DNA from: Bimastos eiseni
Lineage: Eukaryota; Annelida; Clitellata; Crassiclitellata; Lumbricidae
Assembly: GCA_959347315.1 (NCBI GenBank)
Contig: OY365806.1
Coordinates: forward strand, 51,016,068-51,080,067
Length of the DNA: 64,000 nt
Direction: 5' to 3'
Shown here: piece after piece, positions 1 to 9,828 of the stretch
How positions within the stretch are numbered: position 1 is the first letter of the stretch
Layout of the letters: each line of letters opens with the position of its first letter
Made by a program: the position numbers and the translations under genes
Notes under the pieces: generated by a model
Database searches by the model: none
Told to the model about the DNA's origin: nothing
Seen by the model: the letters and a program-made list of their open reading frames with translations, nothing else

Positions 1-375
1 GTTTAGCCGATTTAAATCTCGCTGTCCATCGTGTAGTTGACACAGAATGCAATGATTCCCTCATATTCAGTTTAAGAATCTTCCAGCAAGATGGACTTCC
101 ACTGAAAAAGTTGAAGACTTTTTGAAATATTCCAAAATAATTAGTTGATTCGAAACAGGACTCGGCAGCATCATTTCCTACGAGATTCAATGGGTGATTT
201 CCACAAGGAATAAAAATAAAATTCTGGTTGACATTTTTCAGATGAGCTTGTACGCCATTATTCTTACCGGACATCGTTGCAGCGTTGTCGAAGGATCCTC
301 CTGAACAGTTTTGAGAGTCAAGTTTCTCTTCATTAATTGTTTCCAAAATTTTAGCTGCGATTGGTTCTGCATGAA
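1..375 (-). pseudogene. hAT-family transposase fragment (DUF4371/ZMYM1-like)
   Basis: On the - strand one frame is open from about 375 to the window edge and has no start codon of its own. It carries the string SFDNAATMSGKNNGVQ, then IPCGNHPLNLVGNDAAES, FGIFQKVFNFFSGSP and a TTRWTAR block. This order is typical of the RNase H-like core of hAT transposases of the DUF4371 / zinc-finger MYM-type 1-like group. Only the middle of the protein is visible; the rest lies left of position 1. The reading ends abruptly at about 370, exactly where a short repeat (GCATGAAATTGTGTCC) begins, so a later insertion probably cut it. I am confident of the family and unsure whether a functional copy ever stood here. 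Confidence 0.72.
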
Positions 376-463
376 ATTGTGTCCAACTCCGCTCACTATC
401 GTTGCAAAGACAGTATTTCATACGACAGTCGTGAGATATTGTCCGGCATGAAGTTGTGTCCGG
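369..463 (+). repeat. Short repeat cluster, possible left end of the integrase element
   Basis: A 16-17 bp motif, GCATGAAATTGTGTCC, occurs at 369-384 and again as a tandem pair at 431-463. The same pair and a single copy occur in opposite orientation at 15776-15868, on the other side of the Ginger-like gene. The inverted arrangement suggests terminal or subterminal repeats of that element, but I could not fix the exact ends or a target duplication. Confidence 0.4.
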
Positions 464-486
464 ACCATAAATCTAGCCGCATTATA

Positions 487-512
487 TTAATATGAATAAA
501 CTGTAGTATTTT
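487..512. repeat. 26-bp direct repeat, left copy
   Basis: The 26 bases starting TTAATATGAATAAACTG recur without mismatch at 1529-1554. Both copies start with TTAA and bracket a 1.0-kb block containing a SINE, a LINE tail and a small inverted-repeat element. It could be a retroposon target duplication or a local duplication. Confidence 0.6.
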
Positions 513-744
513 TGCATCATAGGGCCACAAAATGTATACGAAGGAATCATATTGAACATGAAGCATGGTGTGAACTTGTAGCATCTACCTGTGCACAGTA
601 CCCATCCATCAGTCCAACGCCACATATCCAAGTCCTGTGCTTTTCTGATGATGATGTGAATCTCTTCATTGCACCATTATTTTAATTTTTTATTTTATTA
701 TCGAAATTTGATGAGGCCTTCTTTCAACAATTTTTGCTCAGAAG

Positions 745-900
745 TGCATACACAAGCCTCAGTTGTGCTGCAGAGCATTTGTGCACGAAGGACTTGCTCA
801 AGGTCCCTAAGCAGTGACTTCCCGGACGAGAGTCGAACCCATTCGTTCAGCGCACACTGAGTCCAGGGCTGACCGCTCTAACCGATCGGCCACTGTGCCA
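745..900 (-). repeat. tRNA-derived SINE, copy 1
   Basis: Read on the - strand from 900, the sequence has an A-box-like TGGCCGATCGGTTAGAG and, about 45 bases on, a B-box-like GGGTTCGACTCTC, the internal RNA polymerase III promoter of a tRNA head. It continues as TTAGGGACCTTGAGCAAG. It aligns throughout with the + strand copy at 3219-3400, which marks a dispersed SINE family. Confidence 0.7.
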
Positions 901-1076
901 CACAATGACCGATCGTCCAACCACTCTCTGCCTAGTCTACCTCTTATTGAATTTCTGTCCATCTCCAATTACCACACTCCTCACCAGCCACTTGTCGTCC
1001 ATTCTACAAACGTGTCTAAAGTAAGTCAGTTTCCTTCTTATGATGAGTTGAATGAATACACAGAGTAACACAAATA

Positions 1077-1464
1077 TGGCCCATTTCACCCTTTGCCGTT
1101 ACTGGACTGGGAGCGTTCCGGAATAGGAATCTTGAAGAGGCGCTATATAAATTCCCATAATGATTGAATGCATGAATGGTAAGAACAGCAGAAGTTGAGC
1201 TATGGCCTTACTGGTAAATGAAAAAGCACTTGGTTATGTAGAATATATATTTATAACACTTGAAGACCATAAAAATTATGACTTATTAGGTATTTCGGTT
1301 ACTAAAACGGTTGTATCTGAAAGGAACAAGCACATGCAACCATATAACCATAGTATATCTGTTCAGAATTTGATTTTGAACAAATTTTATGTATACACTT
1401 TACCTCTAACGTGTGTGGTTGATGAGATGTAACGTTTTATACCCTGGATGGGTGAAATGGGCCA
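1077..1464. mobile_element. Inverted-repeat element with TA borders (MITE)
   Basis: TGGCCCATTTCACCC at 1077-1091 is the exact reverse complement of the 15 bases at 1450-1464, and both ends are bordered by TA, as in Tc1/mariner-type MITEs. The inside holds a LINE-type 3' tail (GAAGAGGCGCTATATAAAT near 1134) and nothing that looks like a transposase. The open frame at 1202-1432 resembles no protein I know. Confidence 0.5.
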
Positions 1465-1528
1465 TAATCCCCAAAAAAGCCTGGCGGAGACTAGACTTAC
1501 AGGCGAAATATATCTGGCGGTCAAAGGG

Positions 1529-1554
1529 TTAATATGAATAAACTGTAGTATTTT
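1529..1554. repeat. 26-bp direct repeat, right copy
   Basis: Identical to 487-512. Immediately to its left the - strand reads TTAACCCTTTGACCGCC, which resembles the tip of a piggyBac-type element starting at a TTAA target. Confidence 0.6.
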
Positions 1555-2089
1555 AGTACGTTTTAGTGTTTTTCCCTCATCTTATATTACGAGATGAGGA
1601 ATATAATGTGGGAACAGTTGAATCTTATTTATATTTAGCGGTCGTTGCCTGCTGGCCTATGTCGCTTGAGTTACTATTGACTCTGCACTCACTCTCTTGT
1701 ATCACGTGAGCCTAGTTGCACGGAGTTGTTACTAATTTACGACCAGCTTAGTCAGTTGCGGGTGTTGTCTATTGACGCGATCATGGTTTGTGTTCATGTA
1801 TTAGTTGCTGCTCTAGTTGACTAGTTAAACGAGTTATGCAATAAATTGGATAAAATCCTAAATGTCAGTATTAAGAAAAAAATGAGAGACACTTGCTCTT
1901 AATGGGTTACTTGAATATTGATCTATCAACGGGCGAAACCATCATGGAACAATCTCATTTTTGGAGGGAATTAACAGGCCTCTTACCTACCATAAATTTG
2001 TCAACTACAATGACAACACAATCTCCCAATTTGAAAATATCTGTCTAAATCTGGCCGTTTAGAAATGAATATAATTATCTCAGATATGT
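1555..2089. other. Gene-free stretch
   Basis: AT-rich sequence without a convincing coding frame, repeat or RNA gene on either strand. Confidence 0.5.
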
Positions 2090-2225
2090 TTGACTGCATG
2101 GAATGACCTCCCACTTGAGGTCTCTGCTTGTCCTTTTGTTTAGTTTTCGCTGGGTTGATAGCGCTCCTAAGTAGGTTCTTGAATGGACACTATATGAATG
2201 CTCAGAATGAATGAACTGCAAACTC
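2090..2225 (+). mobile_element. CR1/L2-like LINE 3' end fragment
   Basis: The + strand encodes a short WNDLPLEV motif, seen near the C-terminus of CR1/L2-type reverse transcriptase proteins. This is followed by a tail with GCGCTCCTAAG, CTATATGAAT and a TGAATGAA run. The same tail layout occurs at 1100-1175, 6620-6770 and 62208-62300, so one LINE lineage seeded several copies. Confidence 0.55.
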
Positions 2226-2374
2226 CAGAATCCTCCAACAACACAATCTTTTTAATCCTGCAACAAATTCGTGTTTTTATTTATTGCGTATTTAAGCTAA
2301 TCGATGTATACACAGCATTGCATGAGATATTCTCCATATGAACGTTTGAAACCACAGTATACATGCCACCATGG

Positions 2375-2485
2375 CTACCACATGCCCCGACATTCTTCTT
2401 CAGTGTAAGGAAGACCCTGATGGAATATCTGCTCCGCTTCCTCGCGTGAAACCGTATCCATCTGCTGTATAGCAAAAATTATAGC
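2375..2485 (-). pseudogene. Integrase gene exon 9 (candidate 3' terminal exon)
   Basis: 37 codons after acceptor TTTTTGTAG, starting AIIFAIQQMDTVSREEAEQI and ending in TAG at 2375-2377. With exon 8 it forms VWIPE-AIIFAI, which looks like a continuous folded C-terminal segment. I do not recognise the domain. Confidence 0.52.
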
Positions 2486-2675
2486 CTACAAAAACCAAAA
2501 CAAGATACTGTCAAGTTACCAAACATCAAGCTACAGAAAGTACATGCTTCATAAACTTTCATTTCCTTTTTGCATAATCTAGGTCTTTCTACTTGTATTC
2601 AACATTTTTTTACTCATCGCAGATGCATGCAGCAATGAAGAAACTAATCATTTACCTTGACCATCATTCACATAC

Positions 2676-2781
2676 CTCCGGAATCCAGACATCAGCTAGG
2701 TAGCGCATGTCACTTATGTTGTCGTGGTGGGTTCAAGGTTTCACACAGATGAACTCCTAAGGTTTGGGCTATGTTCAGCAC
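2676..2781 (-). pseudogene. Integrase gene exon 8 (candidate, frameshifted)
   Basis: It starts after TTTGCAG with VLNIAQTLGVHLCETL and ends at a strong donor GAG|GTATGTG with NISDMRYLADVWIPE. The two halves are in different frames, separated by one extra base in a short C/A-rich tract. Without that base the exon is 105 nt and joins exon 9 in frame. Confidence 0.5.
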
Positions 2782-2984
2782 CTGCAAATATAAATGCAAG
2801 ATGGTTAGTAAATCAGCCAGTTATATAAGAACTGAGCCTGTCTAGGGGTTGCCACGACATCCTTTAACAGCCAATTACGACCTTGCAGATTTTTCCCACA
2901 TAGCATTACATGCTAAACATAATTACTGAATCATTGCATTTGCAAACTGGGCATTCTGGCTTCGTGCAGTTGTAGTTCACTTAC

Positions 2985-3119
2985 AAGATCATCCGTTTCC
3001 ATTGGTCCAAATCCTTGCAAAGCAACAGCACGATGTTCAGGTGTAGTCTTGTGTGACTTCTTGTACATTGCGTTGAATGTTGATAGCTTGTTTTCCACCA
3101 AAATTGCCACCAAATGTTC
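2985..3119 (-). pseudogene. Integrase gene exon 7 (candidate, unknown domain)
   Basis: 45 codons between acceptor GTAACAG and a consensus donor CTT|GTAAGT. It reads EHLVAILVENKLSTF, YKKSHKTTPEH and GFGPMETDDL. The composition is protein-like and the exon flows into exon 8, but its phase does not fit exon 6, so another exon may lie in 3120-4265. Confidence 0.5.
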
Positions 3120-3218
3120 CTGTTACAAGTTTCAGCAAAACACAAATGCAGATAATATCATAACTCTGTCAAGACATGAACAGTAAACCATTCCTGAAAA
3201 CCTGCTATACCAAAAGGA

Positions 3219-3400
3219 ACGGTGGCCGATTGGTTAGAGCAGTCTGGCCGCAACGCTTAGAGTGTGCTGAGTGAGCGGGTTTGACCCTCGTCTGAAGAGT
3301 CGCTGCGTAGGGACCTTAAGCAACTCCTTCGCGCACAACTGCTGTGCAGTACAACTGCAGTGGTGCCAGCGGTGCTATCAAATGTCAGTAAAAACACATA
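3219..3400 (+). repeat. tRNA-derived SINE, copy 2
   Basis: Head GGTGGCCGATTGGTTAGAGC (A box) and GGGTTTGACCCTC (B box), then GTAGGGACCTTAAGCAA and CAACTGCAGTGGTGCC. It matches the - strand copy at 745-900. It sits in the intron region between candidate exons 6 and 7 of the integrase gene. Confidence 0.72.
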
Positions 3401-4265
3401 AAAAATAATATGGTTATGGTTTTATTAAAAGGCAGTTATTTAAATAGTTGCCAAGCCAGCAATATAATGAGCTTTTTGCATATAGTTTGAGTAACTTTGT
3501 CCTAGTTTCATGATATGTATCCTGGAGCAAATGCTTTCTGAATAGCAGTTAATGCTTGTGGAACATAGGATGTTCAAAATTGGTAGTAGGCCTGCTTATG
3601 AAAATATAATAACATTCGTATAGTGCATAAGCTGCTTCTTCCTTGGAATATAGACTTCTTTCTGCTGCAATGTAAATACAGACAACTTAGGTAGAACATT
3701 AAAGACATTTATTAATCACTCACTTTTACTTCAGGTGATGTCAAAATATAATTGGTTAGTCTTTGTTCACATTGTCTTCTTAGTGCAATGCTGTGCGAAA
3801 GAACCAAAACAGTGAAATTAGTATCCAGCAAAACACATTATCTGCAGCATGCCATGCATTCACTAGAGCAATTTGTGTGTCTGTACTTAATGCATCAATG
3901 TAAAGTAATGTCAGGTTATTCAGCAATTGCAAACTTGTTACGCAGCAAATGATTTCACAAACATTAACGTTTAAACTTCCAATCATTGGTGTATAAAGGA
4001 AAACTATGAACGAAGTCATATAAATTTGCTTCCTTACACTGATTGCCTAATGCCCAATCGTATCACGTAACTGTAGTTTCCACCATCCAAAACTGGTTGC
4101 CACAATGAAAAATGACAACTTATCGATGACGCATGTCTAAGATACAGTTTTAGCAGCAGCTGCTGGTTGGTGAAAAGTTATTGAAAACCATATCACATGG
4201 GTCCTAGAAGAGTTGAGACCTAGCACCAAAACACATATATGCCGTATGTTAAGCATTATCCATAC
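3401..4265. other. Intronic stretch without clear exon
   Basis: AT-rich and probably intronic for the integrase gene. A - strand frame at 3780-4019 is open but hydrophobic and without recognisable motif. A missing exon joining exons 6 and 7 could hide here. Confidence 0.4.
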
Positions 4266-4362
4266 CGTTCCTCTGTTTCCTCTCTCCGAGATGCCACCGA
4301 AACAACCGCGTCTTGTACACTGTCCCCATTCATAGTTTTTTCACCACAATCATTGCTTATTC
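4266..4362 (-). pseudogene. Integrase gene exon 6 (candidate)
   Basis: It lies between acceptor TTTGCAG and donor CG|GTATGG, and its phase fits exon 5. It encodes about 32 polar residues including VVSVASRREETEER. No homology recognised; support is splice sites and phase only. Confidence 0.45.
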
Positions 4363-4714
4363 CTGCAAACAATCACCCACAATTGCATGCTTCTGATTAT
4401 GACAATGCTATTGGAATTGTATTTCCTTAGAATGACAATAAGTTGGTAGATAGCTACTGACATTTGAATTTTTTTGTCACGGTTTTCTTCTTTCTCAAGT
4501 TCAACAGTGACATTGAAACTGCTTCATAGAATTCATTAAGTATCGTTAATTTTATAAAGTAAATCTAACTGTTACTTCACATATGTTGCTTATAACAGAT
4601 GCACCAGCTTGAAGTATAAATTATTCTATCAGGTGTCTGACTGACTTTTTCATTTAGGCTGAAGTCCCTCACTCCAGGTGTAACATTGAAGAAATACAAA
4701 GGAAATACAGTAAC

Positions 4715-5312
4715 CTTCAATTCCAACTCGTTTCAAGCGCAAACGTTCCCTTGGCATGGTTTTTCCATGCCGCTTTGATGGTGGCTGAGGGCTTGAATGA
4801 GGAGCACTGGTTGATGGACCCTCCTCTGTGGCAACTTCTTTCACAACCTCAGTAACTTCAGGCTTGATACTAGTGGAGCTGGCTGTTGCATTTGCCTCAG
4901 TTCTGATAATATATGGCTTCATTAGGCCAACATTGTATCTTGTTGCCAGCTACACCCCAGATTTATTCTTCAGGGTCACCTGGCCACTGGAGGTTATTGC
5001 TTCAACCGTATAGGGCCCTGAGTATTCTGGCTGCAGCCGTCCTCCTTGCTGTGTGCCTTTTCGAGCGTTCTTCTTCAAGACCATGTCACCAACAGAAATA
5101 GATATGAGGGATTTGCCTTTTATTTTCCGAGCATTGTAATCTGCACTGTATTTCTCACGGGCTGATTTCAACTTCCCTCGAACAGTTTCCTTGACCTGGT
5201 TGCATTCACTGACGACTTCTGCAACGGTCCCTTCAGAAACCGTGTGCTGCATTACGTCATTTTCCTGCCATGAGGCAATGGCAGCCTCATGGAAATGTTT
5301 CCAAATCACATA
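4715..5312 (-). pseudogene. Integrase gene exon 5 (GPY module and linker)
   Basis: About 199 codons after a CTCAG acceptor. KYSADYNAR, then VGDMVLKKNARK, EYSGPYTVEAI and GLMKPYI form the C-terminal GPY/F module of gypsy-type integrases. A Ser/Thr/Pro-rich linker ending PRERLRLKRVGIE follows. The stretch normally found between the core and this module is absent, and I see nothing coding in 5313-5589. Confidence 0.68.
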
Positions 5313-5589
5313 CTGAGGAACTTTAATGCAACTGTAATGCTGTATGCTAATAGAGTTTCAATGCATTTGCTAACTCCAATATTGTACAAGAGTGCAGGCA
5401 ATGCCCACAGCTTTGGTTGGTGAATTCACCTTTGTTAATAGCACTACATATGTTGCACAATGCAAGTACATGTACATTGTTGCAAGTAAAGGTAAATTGT
5501 CCTACGCAATACCTTGGCCAGAAATAACTTGGTTCTTTATATCCACATAAGGCAGTTCATTCTATAGTAACTTACTAATAATCACTCAC

Positions 5590-5740
5590 TTATCCCAGTT
5601 ATCCTGCTTCTCGTTAACATATTTGGCAAGAGCATGTTTCACGGTTTGGTTTGTGCGTACGGCTTGTCCGTTACATTGTGATGGTAAGCAGACGTAATGG
5701 AGTGTCGCACTCCAAAAGATTGGAACAGCTCCGAATTGAC
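5590..5740 (-). pseudogene. Integrase gene exon 4 (core end, frameshifted)
   Basis: It begins after TAATAG and reads the HSITSAYH motif. One base is then missing after the CAT codon of SAYH: the conserved continuation NGQAVRTNQTVKHALAK is only readable in the next frame. The expected catalytic Glu of this motif (usually in xERTNQT) is Val, codon GTA. The donor is AA|GTGAGT. Confidence 0.72.
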
Positions 5741-6231
5741 CTATTACCATATTTCAAAACATATTGGCATAAAAAACAGGTTTAAATCATTCTGATTTAT
5801 TAAAAAAGCATTATAATTTGGACTTGAAAACATTTGTGCAATTGTTTAAGGCCATCTTGTAATACTTTCTCATTCTTAAAACACACCGTTTGTAAGTGAG
5901 TACATAGAAATACTTCTTCAAATGAAGTGTGAGTGCTTACTGCATTCACAAATGCATTCCACTTAGTCAAACTGTGAAAAAAAATCATCATACTTTGCTA
6001 TTTGTTTGTGCCGCTGCTTCTGTGATTGTTTACTATTTATAAGTACGTGAAAGAAATAATCTGACATGAACAGGCCAGAGCGACACAAGCAACCATATAG
6101 CTTCCATGACAAACGCATTGGTAAGTATAAGAATCATATATGCAACTCGCAAGTCAGCTGTAGTTTGATGTATTGTCTGTTCACATAATGAAGCCATTAA
6201 AAGTGTCACAGAATGAAGTGTAAGTGCTTAC

Positions 6232-6534
6232 TGCATTCACAAATTCTCTGCCTTGAACCGCAATTATGCGACGTAGAGGTCCATATATATGAAACAGTTC
6301 CAGTATTGCTGTTGATACAGAAGTAGCAGACTTGTCTGGAATCGCCCGTAAGAAGATGAATTTCGTGAAGAGGTCAGTAGCAGTGAACAGAAATCTGTTC
6401 CCTGAAGGAGTCTGAGGTAAAGACACCAAATCCATGCCGAGTACCTCCCATCTTTCTGTAGTCTCAATGGGCTGCAATTTTTGTGGCACAAGTGCCAATG
6501 GATTGTTCAATTGACATGGAGCACATCGTTTTAT
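6232..6534 (-). pseudogene. Integrase gene exon 3 (catalytic core)
   Basis: 101 codons, phase 0 at both ends. It holds the zinc-finger Cys pair CAPC, the first catalytic Asp in GMDLVSLPQT and the TATDLFTKF strand. IIAVQGREF follows, where families of this type have Asp before QGREF; here the codon is GTT (Val). The donor is GCA|GTAAGC. Confidence 0.78.
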
Positions 6535-6619
6535 CTGTCAAATAATGAAATTGCTGTAGGCATTCGAGAAAACAATGGTTACAATGTCAACACATGTACA
6601 TTTTGCACAAACCTGTCTA

Positions 6620-6770
6620 AGGACTTTACATAGCGCCTCTTCAAGATAACTAGAAGTGCTCCCGACCCAGAAAGGGCTATAGACAGGTCCCACAGGAGAT
6701 AACGCAGGTCTGTGGTAGGCTATTCCCTACACTGGGACCCAATATTGAGAAAGCCCTATTCTGTTTGGTG
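6620..6770 (-). mobile_element. CR1/L2-like LINE 3' tail fragment
   Basis: TAGCGCCTCTTCAAG, GTGCTCCC and a later GAGAAAGC block match, in the same orientation and spacing, the 3' part of the LINE at 62208-62830. It lies in intron 2 of the integrase gene. Confidence 0.5.
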
Positions 6771-6989
6771 GCAGTACAAGGATTGGGAGGTAAATGACAC
6801 CCATCTGTGCAATGAATTTATTCCATTTCACATGCGGATGCTGTATAGAAAATTTCACAGCTGAAAGGTCAAATGATTTGTCAATTTTGCAATGTTCAGT
6901 TCTAATTAATAAACTGAGGGCCAACTGTTTTCTTGTTACAAGGTTCTCTGTAACTGAAATTGATGTTATTATTGTTAAAAAAAACTGAC

Positions 6990-7174
6990 CCAGTCTTTAA
7001 TATCTGCAGTCATTGTTGGCCAGTAATAGTCCAGGCAGATCTTGTAAGTCGTTCGGTTAATTCCTTGATGTGAAGAATTGTCGTGAGATAGCTTCAGTAT
7101 GCGCATAATGTCTGCTTCAGTTCTGAGCACAAGTCTCCTCTTGCTCCCAGCTACTGCATAAAATAGTTCTTCAC
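6990..7174 (-). pseudogene. Integrase gene exon 2 (HHCC zinc finger, first half)
   Basis: It starts after TGTAG and joins exon 1 as DG-EELFYAVAG. It contains the two zinc His in SHDNSSHQG and the following YYWPTM block, then stops at donor TGG|GTCAGT. The next exon supplies the two Cys, giving DW-IKRCAPCQ. Confidence 0.75.
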
Positions 7175-7836
7175 CTACAGACACAAAACTGATAGTTGAA
7201 ACTGGATGAAATGTTTTTGCTTTATTAACAACAGTTCTTTTGAAGGACTATTTGCTCTTACTATTTCTTTCCTTAAAAAGGTTTACAATTGAACTTGAAC
7301 AGTCTGAATAATTAGTAATTTGTGTTAAGCTGTAATCAAGTAATTGTTGAACTGAAATTCAAATACCTTAATTAAATTAACTGTCTAATACTGAAATCAC
7401 CTTACTAAAACTGTCCCTTACATTAACTGGTATTAGAGTTTTGTCTATGGTCTTAACCTTTATCATCCCAGATACTGAAATTGTTTTGCAATCACTTCTG
7501 AATTTAGTTACGATACAGTTTACAACCTGATTAAAGGCAAGCATGAACAAAATTTATTTATTTTCAGTTCATATCAAAGTTTTTCATATGTTCCCAAAGT
7601 GGAACGTTGGGTCACTTTGGCTAGCATAAGCACCATGCATCAGCAAAATGTTACTTTCTTAAAAGAATGCAGTTAATCAGTGTCCAAAAGTTGTGATTCA
7701 CAAATAGGATTTAGTTCATTTAACTAAACAGTTTAAACAGAATTAGACACTGCAAAGTCATTGTTGTTCCTTGGTATGGTATGTTCCAAAGCACAGTTCG
7801 TGGAGCCGCTTGTCACTTGCTGACGTGGCACACCCT

Positions 7837-8769
7837 TCAGCAGACCGCAAACACATCGCGTCGAAATTGGATGTGACTCTGTCGTTCTGGTGCTGGAAGC
7901 AGCACACACTGCATCTTCCAGGCAGCCACAACAGCAGTATTCAATGCATTCGCAAACAAATTCCACCACCATTTTTTCCCTTTTATTTTTGGTCTGTATG
8001 TAGAAAGAAGACGGTCCAGTAGGTCCACCCCACCCATTCCTGACGTGTAGTTGCAGATCATTCGTGGCTGTGTGACCTTGGCCTTACCCTGACTCCCCTT
8101 CATATGTCGCTCGACCATGACAACAGGGCTGACAGTGTCAAAATTACTAAGACATGTGACAACATTGTTATCACTCCAGCGAACAATGTTCATCTTGCCA
8201 TCAGATGTGTGAACAAACTTTCCTCTATGTGCCTTGTTGAACTCAGATTTTGGTGGCAAAACTGCATCACCGAATCGACCTTCCCTACCAGTACCAGTAG
8301 CTTTCATTCCAAGGTCTCGGAGCTGGCACATCAACGAATACGATGTGAAGAAGTTATCGAAGTACAGCTGGTGCTGAGCCTTGACTGGAATTTTGTCAAC
8401 AAAGCCAAGAACAATGTGCTCACCAAGACCGGTCTTTTCTGGTCTGTCACTTCTGCCACAATAAATGTTTGCTTGGTATGGAAACCCATCAGATGAGCAA
8501 AGCATCCATACTTTGTACCCGAACCTGATTGGCTTTCCACAGATGAACATTTTAGCGCTGTGATGGCCATAATAAGGCACCATAGACTCGTCAATGCTCA
8601 ACTTTTCATGGAAAACACCAAACTGCAATAATGCATTGTTCAAGCTGTCATAGATAGGTTGCATTTTGGCAACTTTCGATGCCGAAAGGTTGTGATTGTC
8701 AGCAGCATGAACGAACTTCTTGATCTCTTGGAACCTGTTCTTTGTCATTGTCTTGCAAACTGCCTCACA
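7837..8769 (-). pseudogene. PB-A transposase, C-terminal part (PGBD3-like)
   Basis: This is the piggyBac DDE core. It reads KNRFQEIKKFVH, then the first catalytic Asp in LSIDESMVPYYGH, the second in YFDNFFTS and the third in SGMGGVDLLDRL, followed by GKKWWWNLF. A zinc-binding tail is not evident before the stop. The frame is cut at 8769/8770 by the hAT insertion. Its continuation at 13682 resumes in frame: TTDDLG from the far side joins CEAVCKTM on this side. The frame runs on past 8777 into hAT sequence only by chance. Confidence 0.88.
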
Positions 8770-8965
8770 GCCTAGATCAGGGATGGGCAAACTTTTGGGA
8801 CCTGGGGCCACTTGAAGTTTCATAAAATTTTTGAGGGCCGGGTTACAAATTTTTGACTTTCATAAGCGTCAAACATGGTTAAACCGAAGCAAACAAATAA
8901 ATTAATAAAATGATCATATACAAATTTAAAAGAAAACAAGATCCAAATTTTATTTTCTGCCATTG

Positions 8966-9828
8966 TCAGAGTGTGTTATGCAGCTGAGAACATGTTTTAA
9001 CAAGTTTTTCAAAGTTTGGATTGATTGTACTAGTCGCAATTCTCATTATTGATGTCAAATTTGCATCAGTCAACTGAGATCGACATTTGGATTTGTTGAT
9101 GTTCATCATTGAAAACGTTTGTTCACAGATGTATGTGGATGCAAATAAGGTAAACATCTTCCTTGCAAAAGTTTGCAAATTTAAGAATTTGTCCTCCCGC
9201 AGCGATGACCAGAATTGCATCAGTTCTAATTCTTTGAACTGTTCTTTAAGAACAATGTCATTTTGGAGGTCTATTACCTCAAGCTGCAGTTCTTCAGGAA
9301 CACTCAATGTCAATTGTGAATGGCACAGTCAGCAGAGCAAAATCTTTCTCCAGTGATTTTAAATCAGAAAATCGTCGTACAAATTCCTCGTTCAAAAGTG
9401 AAAGCTGCTGACTATACTTTTCTGCTGACTGTGTTGCGACGGTTTGCAGCTGGAGCGTTGGGAAGTGAGCATAGTTGTGTGCTTTCAACTGTCTTGAAAA
9501 CAACATTAGTTTCACCTGAAATGATTTCACTTCGGCATACAAGTCATGTGCAAACACACCTTTGCCTTGCAGTTTCAAGTTAAGCTCATTCAGTTTTGCA
9601 ATTATGTCAACTGCAAATGCAAAGTTGGACTGCCATTCTCTTTTTTTTATTTGAGTTGAGAACTCCATTATAGCGCCTTTCATTTCAATGAACATAACTA
9701 TTTCTTCTCTTAAATTCCATACTCTCTGTAATACTTTTCCCAAACTCAACCAACGAACATTTGTATGATACAAGACATCTGAATATTCTGATTCCAAATC
9801 CTCAAGCATAGATTTGAATTGTCTGTGA
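8966..9828 (-). pseudogene. hAT transposase, C-terminal half, frameshifted
   Basis: It continues the N-terminal half with LYHTNVRWLSLGKVL and a long helical insertion domain. At about 9300 the frame breaks: a GAG stands where GAGAG is expected before the SVPEELQLEVIDLQ motif, a 2-bp loss. The second frame then runs through FARKMFTLFASTYICEQTF, the hAT C-terminal dimerisation region, to a stop at 8966. One 2-bp slip therefore inactivates this copy independently of PB-B. Confidence 0.86.

Noticed and set aside
1202..1432. 76-residue + strand frame inside the TA-flanked MITE
   Set aside because: No recognised motif; AT-rich sequence gives such frames by chance.
3219..3300. Functional tRNA gene
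   Set aside because: A and B boxes are present but the cloverleaf is degraded and a second copy with the same non-tRNA body exists, so it is a SINE head.
8104..8496. 130-residue + strand frame
   Set aside because: Antisense shadow of the PB-A transposase.
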